A model generated the notes under the pieces. It was not told the origin of the DNA. It saw only the letters and a program-made list of their open reading frames with translations, and did no database searches. Both the position numbers and the translations under genes were made by a program. Shown one piece after another: positions 46,753 through 59,478 of a stretch of 64,000 bases of DNA. How positions within the stretch are numbered: the first letter of the stretch is position 1; each line of letters starts with the position of its first letter. The DNA is from Alnus glutinosa (Eukaryota; Streptophyta; Magnoliopsida; Fagales; Betulaceae): the NCBI RefSeq assembly GCF_958979055.1, contig NC_084892.1:24020001-24084000 (forward strand). Direction: 5' to 3'.

Positions 46753-48039
46753 GTTCGCTTTTCTGAAAATACATTTATTTATATGAACAACACATTTCTT
46801 ATCTTTTACTCCATTTATTTACCAACGGTCCAAACACTATCTTGCACTCTTCCATAAGCTCTAAACTACGGATTAAGATCGCCTACAATTATTCGTTTGA
46901 ATTTAAGAATATTTGGTAGGTAATTATGAGATACTATTTATAGGACTCACCTGAAAATATAAAAAATTTTGAACTGTCCAACCACTTGTCCGATCAGATA
47001 GTTTTCATAAGTAGTCTCTCACAATCACTTATCCGAATCTGAAAAAATTCGAACAAATAATTATAGACGATCTTGATCTATACACCACACCCACCACTCT
47101 GGTCACAACCTAAGCCACTCTTTGCTCATATGAGTGCAAGTATGTATTAAAATTCACAGTAATTATTTGTCTAAATTGTTGACAATTTGTCAAAATTTAT
47201 TTGAACAGGTAAGCCTTATAAGATCTCTTTTACTTTTCCTACTCAAATTACTATCAATTCGGATAAGTAATACTTGTAAGTTAAATTTTCAGAAAGGACA
47301 AAAAAAAATTGAAAGAAGAAATATAAATTAAGTAGTGATTAACTTGTGAGTTTAATGTGTTATTAATTATAATAGATTTTTGGTTTATGTTATGTACGTA
47401 CACAAACTTCAACATATTTGTAACGTTACAAGAGCAGCGTTACGGAGAAATATACATTTTCGAAATTCATTCAAAAAAAAAAAAAAAAAAGTGTTTTTTC
47501 ATGACACACTCATAAAAAATTACTTTTTTTTTTTTTAATGAATTTCGAAAAAAAAATGCTTCTCTTAAGCATTAGGGTCAAAAGTTGTAAAGCGACATAG
47601 GAATATGTGAAACACGTGACAAGGCAACGAGTATATAATTACAAGTGTACCATAAAAAAGTACTTTTTTTTTTCTTAATGAATTTTAGAAAGAATACTTC
47701 TCCCGTGCATTAGCCATGTTAGAAAGGTCAAAAGTTGTAAAGCAACATAGATATATGTGAAACACGTGACAAGACGACGAGTTGAGACTGAGCACGTTCA
47801 CTCCCAGCTTCATGTTATGATGCACGTGGTTGGATAGTCTTTAACGTCTGTGAACATGAATGCCCTCCTTTAATTTTCTGATGAAAACTTTGAGCCTTTT
47901 GGCAGCCTCGTGTGTGTGATGCAATGGTGAAGAAAGACAAATCAGGAAAACGGGAGAATAAGTTTTCTTAGCAACGTGTGGATGATTATGTGCTATCAAT
48001 TCAAAATGATTAATTAATTTAAGAAATTTTTAGAATTAC
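46753..48039. other. Intergenic with a G-box-bearing tandem repeat
   Basis: At about 46980-47060 and 47200-47280 there are cacttatccgaa/cggataagt words, possibly a MITE pair. The tandem repeat at 47491-47780 is listed separately. No gene is seen. Confidence 0.4.
47491..47780 (+). repeat. 2 x about 140-bp tandem repeat with CACGTG
   Basis: The units share cataaaaaa(t/g)tac, T-rich, taatgaatt, ggtcaaaagttgtaaagc, acatag, atatgtgaaacacgtgacaa and acgagt. Each carries one CACGTG core, and a near-identical core (tgcacgtgg) follows at 47822. The preceding 47460-47480 is the inverse of taatgaatttcg. Confidence 0.7.
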
Positions 48040-48350
48040 GTATGAAGTTTAGTTTTTCTTAATAAAAAATTAATATAAAACTTAATATTCATAAATGTTT
48101 TTATAATCCACTTACTATACATGAGCTAATAAAAATATATCAAAATTTAACCTTTAAAATCAATGTTTAGTCTTTAAAATTAAGTGTTTTCAACAAAGCA
48201 TCTCCTTACCTGCAATTTAAAAAAACAAATTTTTTGCGTTTTCAAATTATAATTTTTTTAAAACACAATTTCCAAACAATTTATTTTCGATAATTTAAAT
48301 TAAAATCGCACTTTTAATTTACGAAATCTCAATCCCACGCACCCTTAAAA
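48040..48350. mobile_element. MITE, relative of 52565-52822
   Basis: The stretch shares tttaaaat, gtttagtctttaaaatt, gtgttttcaa, catctccttacctgcaattt and gcgttttcaaatt with the element at 52565-52822. The ends are poorly preserved here. Confidence 0.5.
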
Positions 48351-49238
48351 TCCACCAAAAGGATTGCAATTCAAATGTCTGATGACTCGTTCTACTGTCT
48401 CGATGTTTAATGACTCCTATTTAATAATTCCAAAAATGTTCTATTCAGTAAGTTGAACGTATGGATCAAATAATGTATACAAGTTACGAATGAGTGTAAT
48501 TATCTTACAGTATTTAAGCTCTGGTTATTATTATTGAAGTATATAGTTCAATAAAGTTTTAAATATATATATATATATAAATAAATAAATTTTACTGTAA
48601 TATTTATAAGATAATAGTAATAGGGCAATGTGAATAATGTATAAAAATTCTCCAAAGGTAGTTTAATCAGCTGATGATCACATTTTTTTAAACGAAAATC
48701 ACTAGTTCGAATCTATCTTTCATCTTGTATGAATATATTAAAATAATAATAATAATAATAAATATATGATAATGCATTTATCTAAGCGGAGGACATATCC
48801 TACCAATTTACCAAAGCTCCCCTTTCTAGGTGGATTTCTGCTGCCATTGAGACCCTTAATTGGGAAAGGAACGATGATCGAATGGCACCAGCTTCAACCC
48901 TCAAACTCATGAATGCCAAACCATAAAATTCCTCAATCTTAACATTAGCCATTAGAACCACCACTGAACAAAAGCAAAATCAAACAAGGATCTAGCTAGC
49001 ACCGAATAGGTGTTGTTGGACGAACATGTATATCTATTTAACACTTCAACCCTTGGTTCTTGCCTTCAAAATCGATTTAATCTTTGTAATATACAAGTTA
49101 ATGGCAAATTTTGAGAATTGGAACACGAAAAATCAAACAAGTTCGCCTATATTTGCCGAATTAAAATTCAAACCCACGATTAGTAGAATTCGCAACAGTG
49201 AAGAGTGAAGACCTAGCACAATCAAAACAAAGACCGGT
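48351..49238. other. Intergenic, SINE-like fragment
   Basis: A stretch at about 48655-48735 (ggtagtttaatcagctg ... cactagttcgaatctatc) has A- and B-box-like words as in the SINEs, then (TAA)n. It lacks a clear target duplication. The rest, to the broken H4 gene, has nothing recognisable. Confidence 0.4.
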
Positions 49239-49569
<331 letters not shown>

Positions 49570-49628
49570 CTACCCTAGGGTTTTTGAAATTCGGATTTGG
49601 TTGCCGACGAGAGGGAGAGTGAGCTTCG

Positions 49629-49635
49629 TTATATA
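49629..49635 (-). promoter_or_regulatory. TATA box of the broken H4 copy
   Basis: On the minus strand TATATAA lies about 100 bp upstream of the ATG at 49530, the same spacing as in the intact copy. Confidence 0.6.
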
Positions 49636-49693
49636 GGAACTGTTTTGTGGATGATTTACCAAACAAGCCCTGAGATTTGTGCTTCGTCTTTAG

Positions 49694-49746
49694 GACCGTT
49701 GGATTAGGGTATTATCGACGGCTCAAACTGGCGATCCGTGGGATTT
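49694..49746 (-). promoter_or_regulatory. H4 promoter module, copy 1
   Basis: The stretch gaccgttggattagggtatt, atcgacggct and ggcgatccgtggg recurs at 52045-52098 and 52294-52346 upstream of the intact H4 gene. The gatccgtg/aatccgcg part resembles the reverse complement of the plant histone octamer CGCGGATC, a known meristem/S-phase element. Confidence 0.55.
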
Positions 49747-49749
49747 GAG

Positions 49750-51585
49750 ATCTGTTGGGTATGAACCGTCGATTGGGTTTAAGTCGACGGTTCAACACTC
49801 TCAAAAGTGTGGATTGGCGGATTATGATTTTCATCGGATTGCTGATGTGGCGATAATAGACACGAACCCCCGAGTCAAGACAAGAGCTAAATTAATCCGG
49901 CCCATAAACTGTAACCCAACCCAAAAAGGGCCCATCAATTATGGTTTGAAGTTGAGAAAAAGCCCTAAATGATGCCCAATTTTCTACGCTAAAAGTTGGT
50001 CAGAAATGTGTTTGAGGCCAAAATTGTCCAACACAAAGTAGTGGCTTGGTTTGTATTAAAATAAGAGATAATTGTACCATTGGTCCCTGTGATATGTCAT
50101 AATTATTTTTCACTCCCTATGATTTAACAGATGATGTCAAATGCCACGTCAGCACCACGTATCGCCAATAAGATGGCGACACGTGTTTATCTTAATAAAT
50201 AAATATAAATTTATTAAAAATAAATAAATATACTTATTTAAAAAATAAAAAATAAAAAATAAAGAAAGAAAGAAAAAAGAGAAGGCAGTGGTAGTCACCC
50301 CTTGTTTTTTTGTTTTGAATTTTAATGTATTAAAATAAAGGATAATTGTATTATTGATCATTGTGATATGTTATAATTATTTTCACTCTCTATGATTTAA
50401 AAAGTTTATGAGAGGTCATTGTGGTTAGCAATAATTACAAATTAATTCCTGGTGTCAAATTCTGATAAAAATTTTAACAGATTGTGTTAACAATTTGTGG
50501 GGCTAAACACAAAACGAGTGATAATTTTAGGGGCTAAATTGTAATTTTTCCTTTTTTATATTTGTCTTTTTTTTAAAAAAAGAAAGACACATCACATTAT
50601 TATTGGTATTGCCATGGCACTAACAATTTCTGTAAAAAATTCAAACCAAGGTTCAGGATGAGAAGCGATTTTTCATTTTCGAAGTCAACTTTTTTAAAAT
50701 CTAAAGAGCTTATTGTAAATCAATGCAAGAACACGGTCCAATTTTGTAATTTTCCCTTACTCACTTCTCAGCTTGAATCTTGCCTATAACCATGAGAGCC
50801 AGGAGAGGGCGTTCACAGGTGGCCCATGTTGTTTTTGTCTACCCAGGACTGAAGTCCATAACCCATTTGAAACCCATTCATGCATTGCCACTCCACCTCT
50901 TCTGTTCCATACCTTGCCACGAGAGGGTTAATACGAAAATAAATCACCTCTTCAAGAGAAAACGTGATCCATTTCTGACCGCCAAACATCTCTCCCTGTT
51001 CCAAATGCAAACCCAAACCAAGTTCTTCCACAGCTCAATTTTCAGAGCAAAACGAATCAAACGATTTTCCCGGTACCGATTGGAGCTACAATTCCCCAAT
51101 ACTTTCCTTGAAGCAAAATTCATCAAACAGGAAAAGCGCAACCCAGTCTCATTTCGAACCCCCCCCCCCCCCCCCCCCCCCTCAACTCCCCTTTCCAACA
51201 ATAAAGTATCTTGTTTTGTGCATTTCCCAGAAAGATTCGTTTCCTCTATCAAAAAAAGTAAAGGATAAGCGGAAAGCCCTCGCATAAGCAACTTCATCTA
51301 CAAACTGATTAGTTTTAAACCAATTTCTGCCAACATTAGAAGCATTCAAAAGGGATCCGATTGTTATGAAAGAAACAACACCAATACCACACGGAAAATT
51401 CAATTAATAGTTTCTTAAAGATATAAGAAACAGCTAATTTCCATTGCAAACAGATATGCAATTACAAACCATATTGAGTAACCTAGAACACGAAACTAGA
51501 ACAGACCCTAAGACCCACTACCACAGGACCAATCAAGCCGATTTACAAGTCTCAGAAAACCCAACAAAAATAAAAAAAACCCAAC
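49750..51585. other. Spacer between the two H4 copies
   Basis: Two direct repeats of about 65 bp (50064-50130 and 50338-50404, gataattgta ... tgatatgt(c/t)ataattattt) bracket a T/A-rich stretch. A 23-base C tract is at 51159-51181. An open frame at 50780-51268 has no recognisable family and includes a proline run coded by that C tract, so it is not called as a gene. Confidence 0.45.
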
Positions 51586-51915
<330 letters not shown>

Positions 51916-51986
51916 CTAGGGTTCTGAATTGGGGATTTTCTATGGGTTGGTGAATATGCGATGTGGGGTTCCGAGGGGCTGGTGGG

Positions 51987-51994
51987 TTTATATA
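51987..51994 (-). promoter_or_regulatory. TATA box of intact H4
   Basis: On the minus strand TATATAAA lies about 90 bp upstream of the start codon. Confidence 0.65.
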
Positions 51995-52044
51995 GCTGGT
52001 AAAGGTCTGTGTTTTCTGTACGAGATGGACGCGGGTGGATTTTT

Positions 52045-52346
52045 AACCGTTCGCTTAATGGGTTATCGACGGCTGAAAATGGCAATCCGCGTCATTTTCT
52101 TTAGATGTGTTAAAGCCGTCGACAGTGTTTCAATCTACGGTTGAGTGTTGTCAGAGGGTTTTTTTGCGGATTGTGTTTTCTCTCGAATCGCTGATGTGGA
52201 GCCTCGAGCGTCTTTAATGAGTGCTTGTGCGGGGATTTGGTTGGTTTTTGTGTTTCTCGACTTTCAAGTTTCAAACGGAAGAGCGGAACTGTAGACCGTT
52301 AGATTAAGGTGTTATCGACGGCTGAGGGAGTCGATCCGTGGCGTTG
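52045..52346 (-). promoter_or_regulatory. Two H4 promoter modules upstream of intact H4
   Basis: Modules at 52045-52098 (aaccgttcgcttaatgggtt, atcgacggct, ggcaatccgcgtca) and 52294-52346 (gaccgttagattaaggtgtt, atcgacggct, gtcgatccgtggc) match that of the broken copy. The first contains ATCCGCG, one base from the inverted histone octamer, running into cgtca. Elements of the type cgctgatgtgg/cgccgatgtggc also recur (49842, 52190, 52409). Confidence 0.55.
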
Positions 52347-52564
52347 GAATCGAGGGATGAGATTTCCCGGTGTGTGACTCATGCGGATTTTTTTTTTTTT
52401 TTTTTATCGCCGATGTGGCGGGACAAATGAAAATTCAAAGGAATTTACTCGGAAATTAGAGCGCACCAAATTAGTTTCAAATAGTTTCGAAAATAGGGCC
52501 TAGTTCATGTACAACCGGAACCCAATTATTACACAATTTAAAAAAGTGCAATTTAAAATATTAA
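52347..52564. other. Distal H4 5' flank
   Basis: T tract at 52388-52405, then ordinary sequence. No gene is seen. Confidence 0.4.
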
Positions 52565-52822
52565 GGGTCCGTTTGAGTTTGAAATTTCAAAAAGTGTAAT
52601 TTAAAATATGTGATTTGAAAAAATAATTTTTAAAAATGCAATTACACGTTTAACATAATCGTTGTTTAGCTTTTAAAATTGTAAATTAGACTTTAAAATT
52701 CTATGTTTTCAAAAAAAACATCATCTTACCTGCGATTTGAAAACGCATAAAATTTTATTATTCTGCAATTTGATTTAAAATTGAACTTATTATTTATGAA
52801 ATCGCAATTACAAACACACCCT
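52565..52822. mobile_element. hAT-type MITE, about 258 bp
   Basis: It begins GGGTCCGTTTGAGTTTG and ends ACAAACACACCCT, an inverted pair. The inside contains gtaatttaaaatatgtgattt and, inverted, aaatcgcaatta. A relative lies at 48040-48350. Confidence 0.65.
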
Positions 52823-52827
52823 AAAAC

Positions 52828-54985
52828 AAATAACTAAAACACAAAACACTCTTTAAAATACAAAACAATTTCTATATTTATGTCACATTATAACACTTTT
52901 TCAAACTAAAAACCAAGCATTCACTAAAATGCATTAATAAATAATTATTTTTGGCTTAATGATGTTTGTTTCACATAGGACTGTAAATAAACCAGTTTGT
53001 TCGACAATCCGCTCGATACCCGCTTGGTTTAGCCTGATTTGAATTCGAGTTCGATACTGTAGAAACTCACTCGATTAGTAATTGATACATACTCGACTCG
53101 CTCGATAAAACTAGATAGGAACTTGCGAGCTTAGATCATTTAAAGTTCGACCGGATCGCTCGTCCAACTCATTAACTCGTTCATATCTCTTGTGTGTGTG
53201 TATATATATTTAATATTGTTAGGGATAAAATTAACCCTAGAGACACGTGGATTCAGAAACATCTCGGAGCTATGCCTCGGACATTTATTTCGGCCAACAA
53301 AGAAAAGATTGCCTAGGTATAAATATGTCTCGGAGGAATAACGACATCTCGGTCTTAACACTCCAGGTTACGGTATATGGAACATCCCGAGATCTCCTAG
53401 TCTGAATGGAGCGAGCATATCTCGGATATTTGTGTCTCGAAGTAATAACGCCTCGGTATGATATCGAGTCGGTGTGATATCTCCTCGGGGTGATATCTAT
53501 TGGATGTGTCAACATCTCGAAGTATAAACATCTCGGACTTACACAACCCCGTTATGGTACGGATATATCCCGAGATCTCCAGGTCGGAGCGAACACATCT
53601 CGGATATCATCACCTCGGAGGTTGGCTGAAATGTGCTACAGTCTTCTAAAAGGTGCTATGCGCCACACTCGTCTTAGAGTGCGATAAGGATAGAATCCCA
53701 GAAGATCAGGGATAAACTACAGATCCATGATTTATGGGATAAAATGGTTATTGACACGGAATCAAGTTTAAAGAAGTACAAACGCGATCAACTACGGACT
53801 TCACACTCCTACTCGAATTCCTTGAAGATATGGTTAAAGTTCAACCAGGCTAGGACTCAAACTCCTAATCCAACTAGGTGTCAAGAAGGTCCGGCCTATA
53901 AATAAAGACCGTCACACCAGGTATGAGATCACGAATTCTCTAAGCTCTTGAGATTAAGATTCAGAATACTCTGCAGAAAACTGATTTAGACTGACTTAGG
54001 CATCGGAGTGGGCGTGGTCGGCAGCGTGGTCGGCACCCCCGACGAGTTATTTGTTCTTTTTGCAGGGTTGAGGTATTCGGTAGAAACCAGCAGCGAATCT
54101 TTAGGCGACACGTCACCATACCGGAAATTGTACCAACAAATATATTACTAAAACTGAGTTATATAACTTTAAGCATGTATATTAGTAAATAACTAAAACA
54201 CAATACACTCTTTAAAATACAAAATAACTTATATATTTATGTCACATTATAACACTTTTTCAAACTAAAAACAAAGTATTCACTAAAATGCATTAATAAA
54301 TAATTATTTTTGGCTTAATGATGTTTGTTTCACATAGGGCTGTAAATAAACCAGTCCGTTTGACAATCTGTTCGATACTCACTTGGTTTAGCCCGATTTG
54401 AACTCGTGCTCGATACTGTAAAAACCCACTCAATTAGTAAGTGATACATACTCGACTCGCTCGATAAAATTTGATAGGAGCTTAGATCGTTTAAAGTTCG
54501 ACTGGATCGCTCGTCCAACTCGTTAGCTTGTTCATATCTTTTGTGTGTGTGTATATATATATATTACTAAAAATGAGTTATATAACTTTAAGCATGTATA
54601 TTAGTAAATAACTAAAACACAAAAACAAAGCATTCCCTAAAATGCATTAATAAATAATTATTTTTGGCTTAATGATGTTTGTTTCACATAGGGTTGTAAA
54701 TAAACCAGTCCGTTCGATAATCCGCTCAATACCCGCTTGGTTTAGCCCAATTTGAACTCGAGCTCGAAACTTTAGAAACCCACTAGATTAGTAAGTGATA
54801 CATACCCGACTCGTTCGATAAAAGTCGATAGGAGCTTGCAAGCTTAGATCATTTAAAGCTAGACCAGATCGCTTGCCTAATTCGTTAGCTCGTTTATATT
54901 TCTTGTGTGTGTGTATATATATATACACTACTAAAAATGAGTTATATAACTTTAAGCATGTATATTAGTAATTAGGAAATATATG
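52828..54985. repeat. Three tandem units of about 415 bp (flank plus hAT 5' end)
   Basis: Each unit starts aaataactaaaacac, passes ttggcttaatgatgtttg and tttcacatagg, then gctcgat-rich hAT sequence, and ends gtgtgtgtatatata. Units begin at about 52828, 54186 and 54604. The first is split by the solo LTR at 53217-54138 and the third is shortened at its start. The third unit continues into the rest of the hAT-like element. Confidence 0.75.
53217..54138 (+). mobile_element. Gypsy-type solo LTR, 922 bp
   Basis: It starts TGTTAGGGATAAAATTAACC and ends ATTGTACCAACA, with TG/CA ends and an exact 5-bp target-site duplication AATAT (53212-53216 and 54139-54143). Inside are repeated atctcgga/cctcgg motifs, a TATA-like cctataaataaagac at 53896 and cgacacgtcacca near the end, all typical of this LTR class. 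No primer site or internal domain follows, so the element recombined down to one LTR. Confidence 0.88.
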
Positions 54986-55841
54986 TTATATATGTTACTT
55001 AATATTTATATGTGTGTATTAGTTAACATATTAACTAGTTAGTTCATAAACTAACATATTATCTAGTTAATTAACATATACTAAGTAAATATAATTAACT
55101 ATATATGTTACTTGATATTTCTATGTAGTATGTATATTATATATATGTAGTTAACTATAGTCTATATGCTATTTATATATATATATATATATACTAAATA
55201 ATCATTCAATATACGAGCTAAGTAAATATAATATTACATATTAATTATAATCATTTAATAATAATGTTTAGTATGTTAGACTAACATATTAAGCTATTAA
55301 TAATTAATATATATATATATATATCACATCACAAATGGTTAATAATAGTTATATATTACACTTATATTATAGCTACTTAAGTTACATATAATATATTAGA
55401 CTTACTACTTGCTCACATTATACATATACTATAGTTTATATTCTCTAGTTATATATAATAACATATTGTTAATTTATTACTTATATATTATAGTTATGCA
55501 CTATATTTTATAATGTCTTATATAGTTAGTAGTTACATATTATATATTTATATTATTAATAAATGTATAGAGGTTGTTCACAAACACCGGCTTAAACTTC
55601 TATCTTTTTGATCACACATTAAAAAATTTAATAACCTACCTCGAGCTCTAGTTGAGCCGACTTTGTTGAGTAGCCGGCTCAGTTCAAATGACATTCTCAA
55701 CAAGTTCAAGCTCGCCCGAGTTTTAAACGAGCCGATCTTAAACACACATTTTAGCTTGGCTTGAGTTTAAACTCGACTCATAAACGAGTCAGTCTTAAAA
55801 TCTTAAAGCTCGGCTCAGCTCGATTAATGATTACAACCCTA
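54689..55841. mobile_element. Non-autonomous hAT-like element, 1.15 kb
   Basis: Terminal inverted repeats TAGGGTTGTAA and TTACAACCCTA are exact over 11 bp. The 8-bp flanks gtttcaca (54681-54688) and atttcaca (55842-55849) match at 7 of 8 positions. Subterminal regions are rich in gctcgag-type words; the centre (54985-55570) is very AT-rich. There is no transposase. Confidence 0.8.
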
Positions 55842-55849
55842 ATTTCACA

Positions 55850-57248
55850 TGAATCATCAAATATGGTAACCGTAAGTTTGTTTGATAAAACTTTTTTCCG
55901 CTCTCTTTATTTTATCTTTTCAAAACAAAAATATTAACAAGTTTTTCATTTAATATAAAAACATTCAAAACTATTTTTACATTTATATTATATTATAACA
56001 CAACTAGAAATAGGTTTAGGGTTGTATAAGCCATGACCTTCCTTTAATTCTAAAAAGAAAATTATAAAATAAAAAAAAAAATTAGCTTATTAACCCTTAC
56101 TAACAAACTTTTTTTTGGCCCCTAGCTCCTGCTCATAAAAGCTTCTAGCTCTGTCTCTGACTACAACACACTTGCTATAAAAATATTTAACGGCTCATAT
56201 GCAGTAAAATTATTTAACAGCCTAGATGTAATAAAAGAAAACTTTTTTTTCTAATCGTATGTTGTGTCTTTCAGTTCTATTTAGTTTGAATCAACAAATA
56301 GAAGATGCAATGCAGTAGACGAGCGTTTCTGTCTAGCAATTCCTTGACAAAATCCACATCCCCACCTATTGAAGCTAAGCACCACGCTGATTTATGTATT
56401 TGGCTCTTTGAATCATTGAGGCCTTCCTTGCCCTTCACCTATAACGAGCAGGTGAGTTTAAAAAAGCAATATTAAATACTAGAATATATCCTATTTATTT
56501 TCTAAGAGCTTTTGACTTGCTTGCCTTTTCATGATCTGCGGATGTAAAAATGTAATGTATCTTCGCGGGGTACCAAGGGATGAACAAATTGAAGATGTTG
56601 AAAAGACTAAGAAATTAAAAAAACTGCCATTAATCAAAGGCAATTTTCGCTTTTAGTCACGGAACAAATATCGTTTTGAATTTATGAAACACATCTCCAT
56701 CCATTGCCTTGGAAGTTGTTATGGGTTCCTAAATACTATGCTGGTTTTGATCTGCAAACGCAAGAACACGATCAAAGAGAGAGAGAAGGGTTGAAAAAAC
56801 AAATTTCTTTTGTTACATCTAAGCCGTTAAATACTTTTATTACAACACACAAGCTGCATCCTTCGTGAATAGGTTTTTTTTTTTTTTTTTTTTTCGTGAT
56901 GAATGTGTATCTTTTCCCGATGAACATAGGCCTTTTCATTTTCATGAAGAGGTGTCTTATTGTGAAAAAATATGCATTTTCTTGAACATGTGTCTTTTCG
57001 TGAATAGATATCTTACTCTAAAATAAATGAACAATAATTAATTTGAACTTCTTTTTTTTTTTTTTTTGGTCACAACAATCACTTGATTTGGACAGCTAAA
57101 ATTCAATGATCACATCTTTTACATGGTCAAGTAATTTAAACCATTAAATTGCACTTCATCTAAAAAGCATAAAAACATAAAAGTATATCTATTATTAAGA
57201 TCCCCCCCCAAATCAAGATATGAAACTCTTTGTTTGATGGCTTATTTA
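55850..57248. other. Intergenic with a possible orphan exon
   Basis: A stretch at 56275-56451 is preceded by tttcag and followed by gtgagt. It is open from the ATG at 56306 (MQCSRRAFLSSN ... ADLCIWLFESLRPSLPF). No family is recognised and no partner exon is found. T-rich tracts and poly-T at 56874-56894 follow. Confidence 0.3.
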
Positions 57249-58042
57249 AATCTCCCAACTACAATTGGTATGCAAATTTTTAATTTAGCTATTATTTTTT
57301 CTATACATACTCCAACAGATTCTCTATTATACTCTATATTTTATTTAAATATTATTTTCAATTATTTTTTTTTTTATTTTTCTTCACTCTCTCTATATCA
57401 ATTTTGGCAATAGCTTGATACTCCGAACCCGACAGATCAATCACATTTGGATTGCCCACGTTGGCTGCCTCGTGGTCGCGGTTAGCCCACTCGACAAGAA
57501 CACCTTCCAAGCCAATCTGTCTGGGCCACTGAAACCAACAAAGGAGGGTGACAGGAGTGTGATGCTGCCGCTTTGGAAGAAGATTAGGAGCGAGAAGGAA
57601 GTGGTGTTGCTGGTGGGAGTGAATCGGCAAAACCAGAGGCTGTGCTTGGGGTCGACAATGATGTTGGAGGACTTGACGCCGTTGATATGATTGAGAGTGA
57701 GATGCAATCTGAAATCAAAGATGTTGTTGGAACGGCAAATGGCGTCAGTGACACCAGATGACCAGATGCAGCGAAGACGGAGAGGCAAGTCTTCCACAGG
57801 AGGGCCAATACTGAATCTAATGAGTTGCTGCGAATATTTATAGGATAGCGCATATCGATGTATGGGTTGTGAAGGTGAAGATGAGAGGCAAGGGAGAGAA
57901 AAGCTAAGAATCAATATTTTATTGACTCAGTGTACTACAGTTAACTTTCAAATGTGGCTATTCACTATAACACAAATTTTACTTTGGCTAATTTGCTGGA
58001 AGAGCAAAATGGCTCATAAGAGTACCTGCTGAAGATGCTCTA
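57249..58042. mobile_element. Candidate element carrying a gene fragment
   Basis: A GC-rich core (57420-57900) lies between AT-rich shoulders and ends in ctgaagatgctcta, i.e. an inverted GAGCATCTTCAG like the right end of the element in CHX20-1 intron 2. On the minus strand successive frames look coding (DAICRSNNIFDFRLHL; then EWANRDHEAANVGNPNVIDL), so a host gene was captured and has since shifted frame. The source gene is not recognised and the left end is uncertain. Confidence 0.35.
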
Positions 58043-59447
58043 ATGTGGTAGTCAATGACTTTGTTTCTTCTGCTTTTCAATCTCGCTGTTACCCAAGGAA
58101 TACAAAACGATGTATCTTAGCAATTGCCCTAAAATACGAGGGAAAGCAAAAAATAATGGTTCGTTTGAGTATTGAATTTTGAGAATTCTAATTGAATTCT
58201 AATTCTATTTACAAATATCGAGGTAAAAAATTGTGTTTGAATGTTGAATTTTGAGATTGAAAAATATTATATTTTAATGGTAAAAAATGATTGGAAGTTT
58301 AAAAAGTTGTGTATAATGATTGATATTTTGAAAAGTTGTGTAAAATAATAATTTATTATATATTGATTATTTAATTAAAAAATAAATAAATAATATTTTT
58401 TTTAAAAAAAATAAAAATAAAATTAAAAAAAATGATGCACCCCAAGGGTCGGGGGAGGCTGCACGGCCACCCCCAAGGGTCGGAGGAGGCCGCGCGGCCA
58501 CCCCCAAGGGAAGGTGCTGTCTATTACACTTCAGGAGAGGCACGGTCACTTTCAAGTTTCAACATATCTACGTAAAATGAGTTGACTCCAACAATAGTTT
58601 CTCTATGATGGCTTGTAATAAGTTTCGAGCAAAAAATCATCCTCCAAAATGTGCCTGCAATCTTAAAGCCTACTTCATTAGCGTGACTGTGTTGTTGTAT
58701 ATATGAACCAGGAATTCAACAGATTAACAAACAATTGGTGTCTTGGCTAAATCACAACCGCAATGGAGTAGACGCCATGAGCTTCAAATTCCTATCATCT
58801 GACCAAAAAAAAGGGGTTAAATTTAGAAAAACAAAAAACCCAAGAAAGTCCACTCCCCTACGTCGATACATCTTGCTCCACTTGAACTGATTTCCAAAAC
58901 CTGCTAATCATCAAACAACTGTTTTAGAACAAAGATAATCAAGTATTTGAAATAAACTGCACTATTCCTTGCATGTTCTGCTTTAAACCATACGCGTAAT
59001 TCTTTGAAAATGGCAGTGACTTATGCTAACCTCTCCCTATATTCTATAATGACAAACATGTGTCTGTGAATGTCAATTTATATGATGATACTGGTAACGA
59101 CCATAAACATCTTTACTAGATGTACACTTGGTAATCGGTACTATGCCTACACCAGGTAGAGTTTTCTAAGGAACAATGCCATGTCAAAGAAACACGTTTC
59201 GTAGACATATTCTACCCAGTTACGCATTTCTCCCCTTTATTAACCTGGTGAACACCAAAAGCTGTCGGAATTTATTTGCATGTTCAGTTGGTCTCCCTTG
59301 AACAGGTGAGAAAGATACACCCTCGGGTCTATTATTCTCGGATTTCCAAAACGACCACAAATTTTGACAATTATCCATTTTCGTTTTTTTATTCCCACAC
59401 AGATCGTAGTACTAGTTGTTTATGGCCATTGTTTTTCTACTAATAAA

Positions 59448-59478
<31 letters not shown>

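Noticed and set aside
50780..51268. 162-codon open frame between the H4 copies
   Set aside because: It has no recognisable family, contains a proline run from a C homopolymer and overlaps equally long antisense frames. Chance is likelier.
57441..57914. 157-codon minus-strand frame as a real gene
   Set aside because: Coding-like stretches change frame within the segment, there is no promoter context, and the flanks look like transposon ends. It is treated as a captured fragment.
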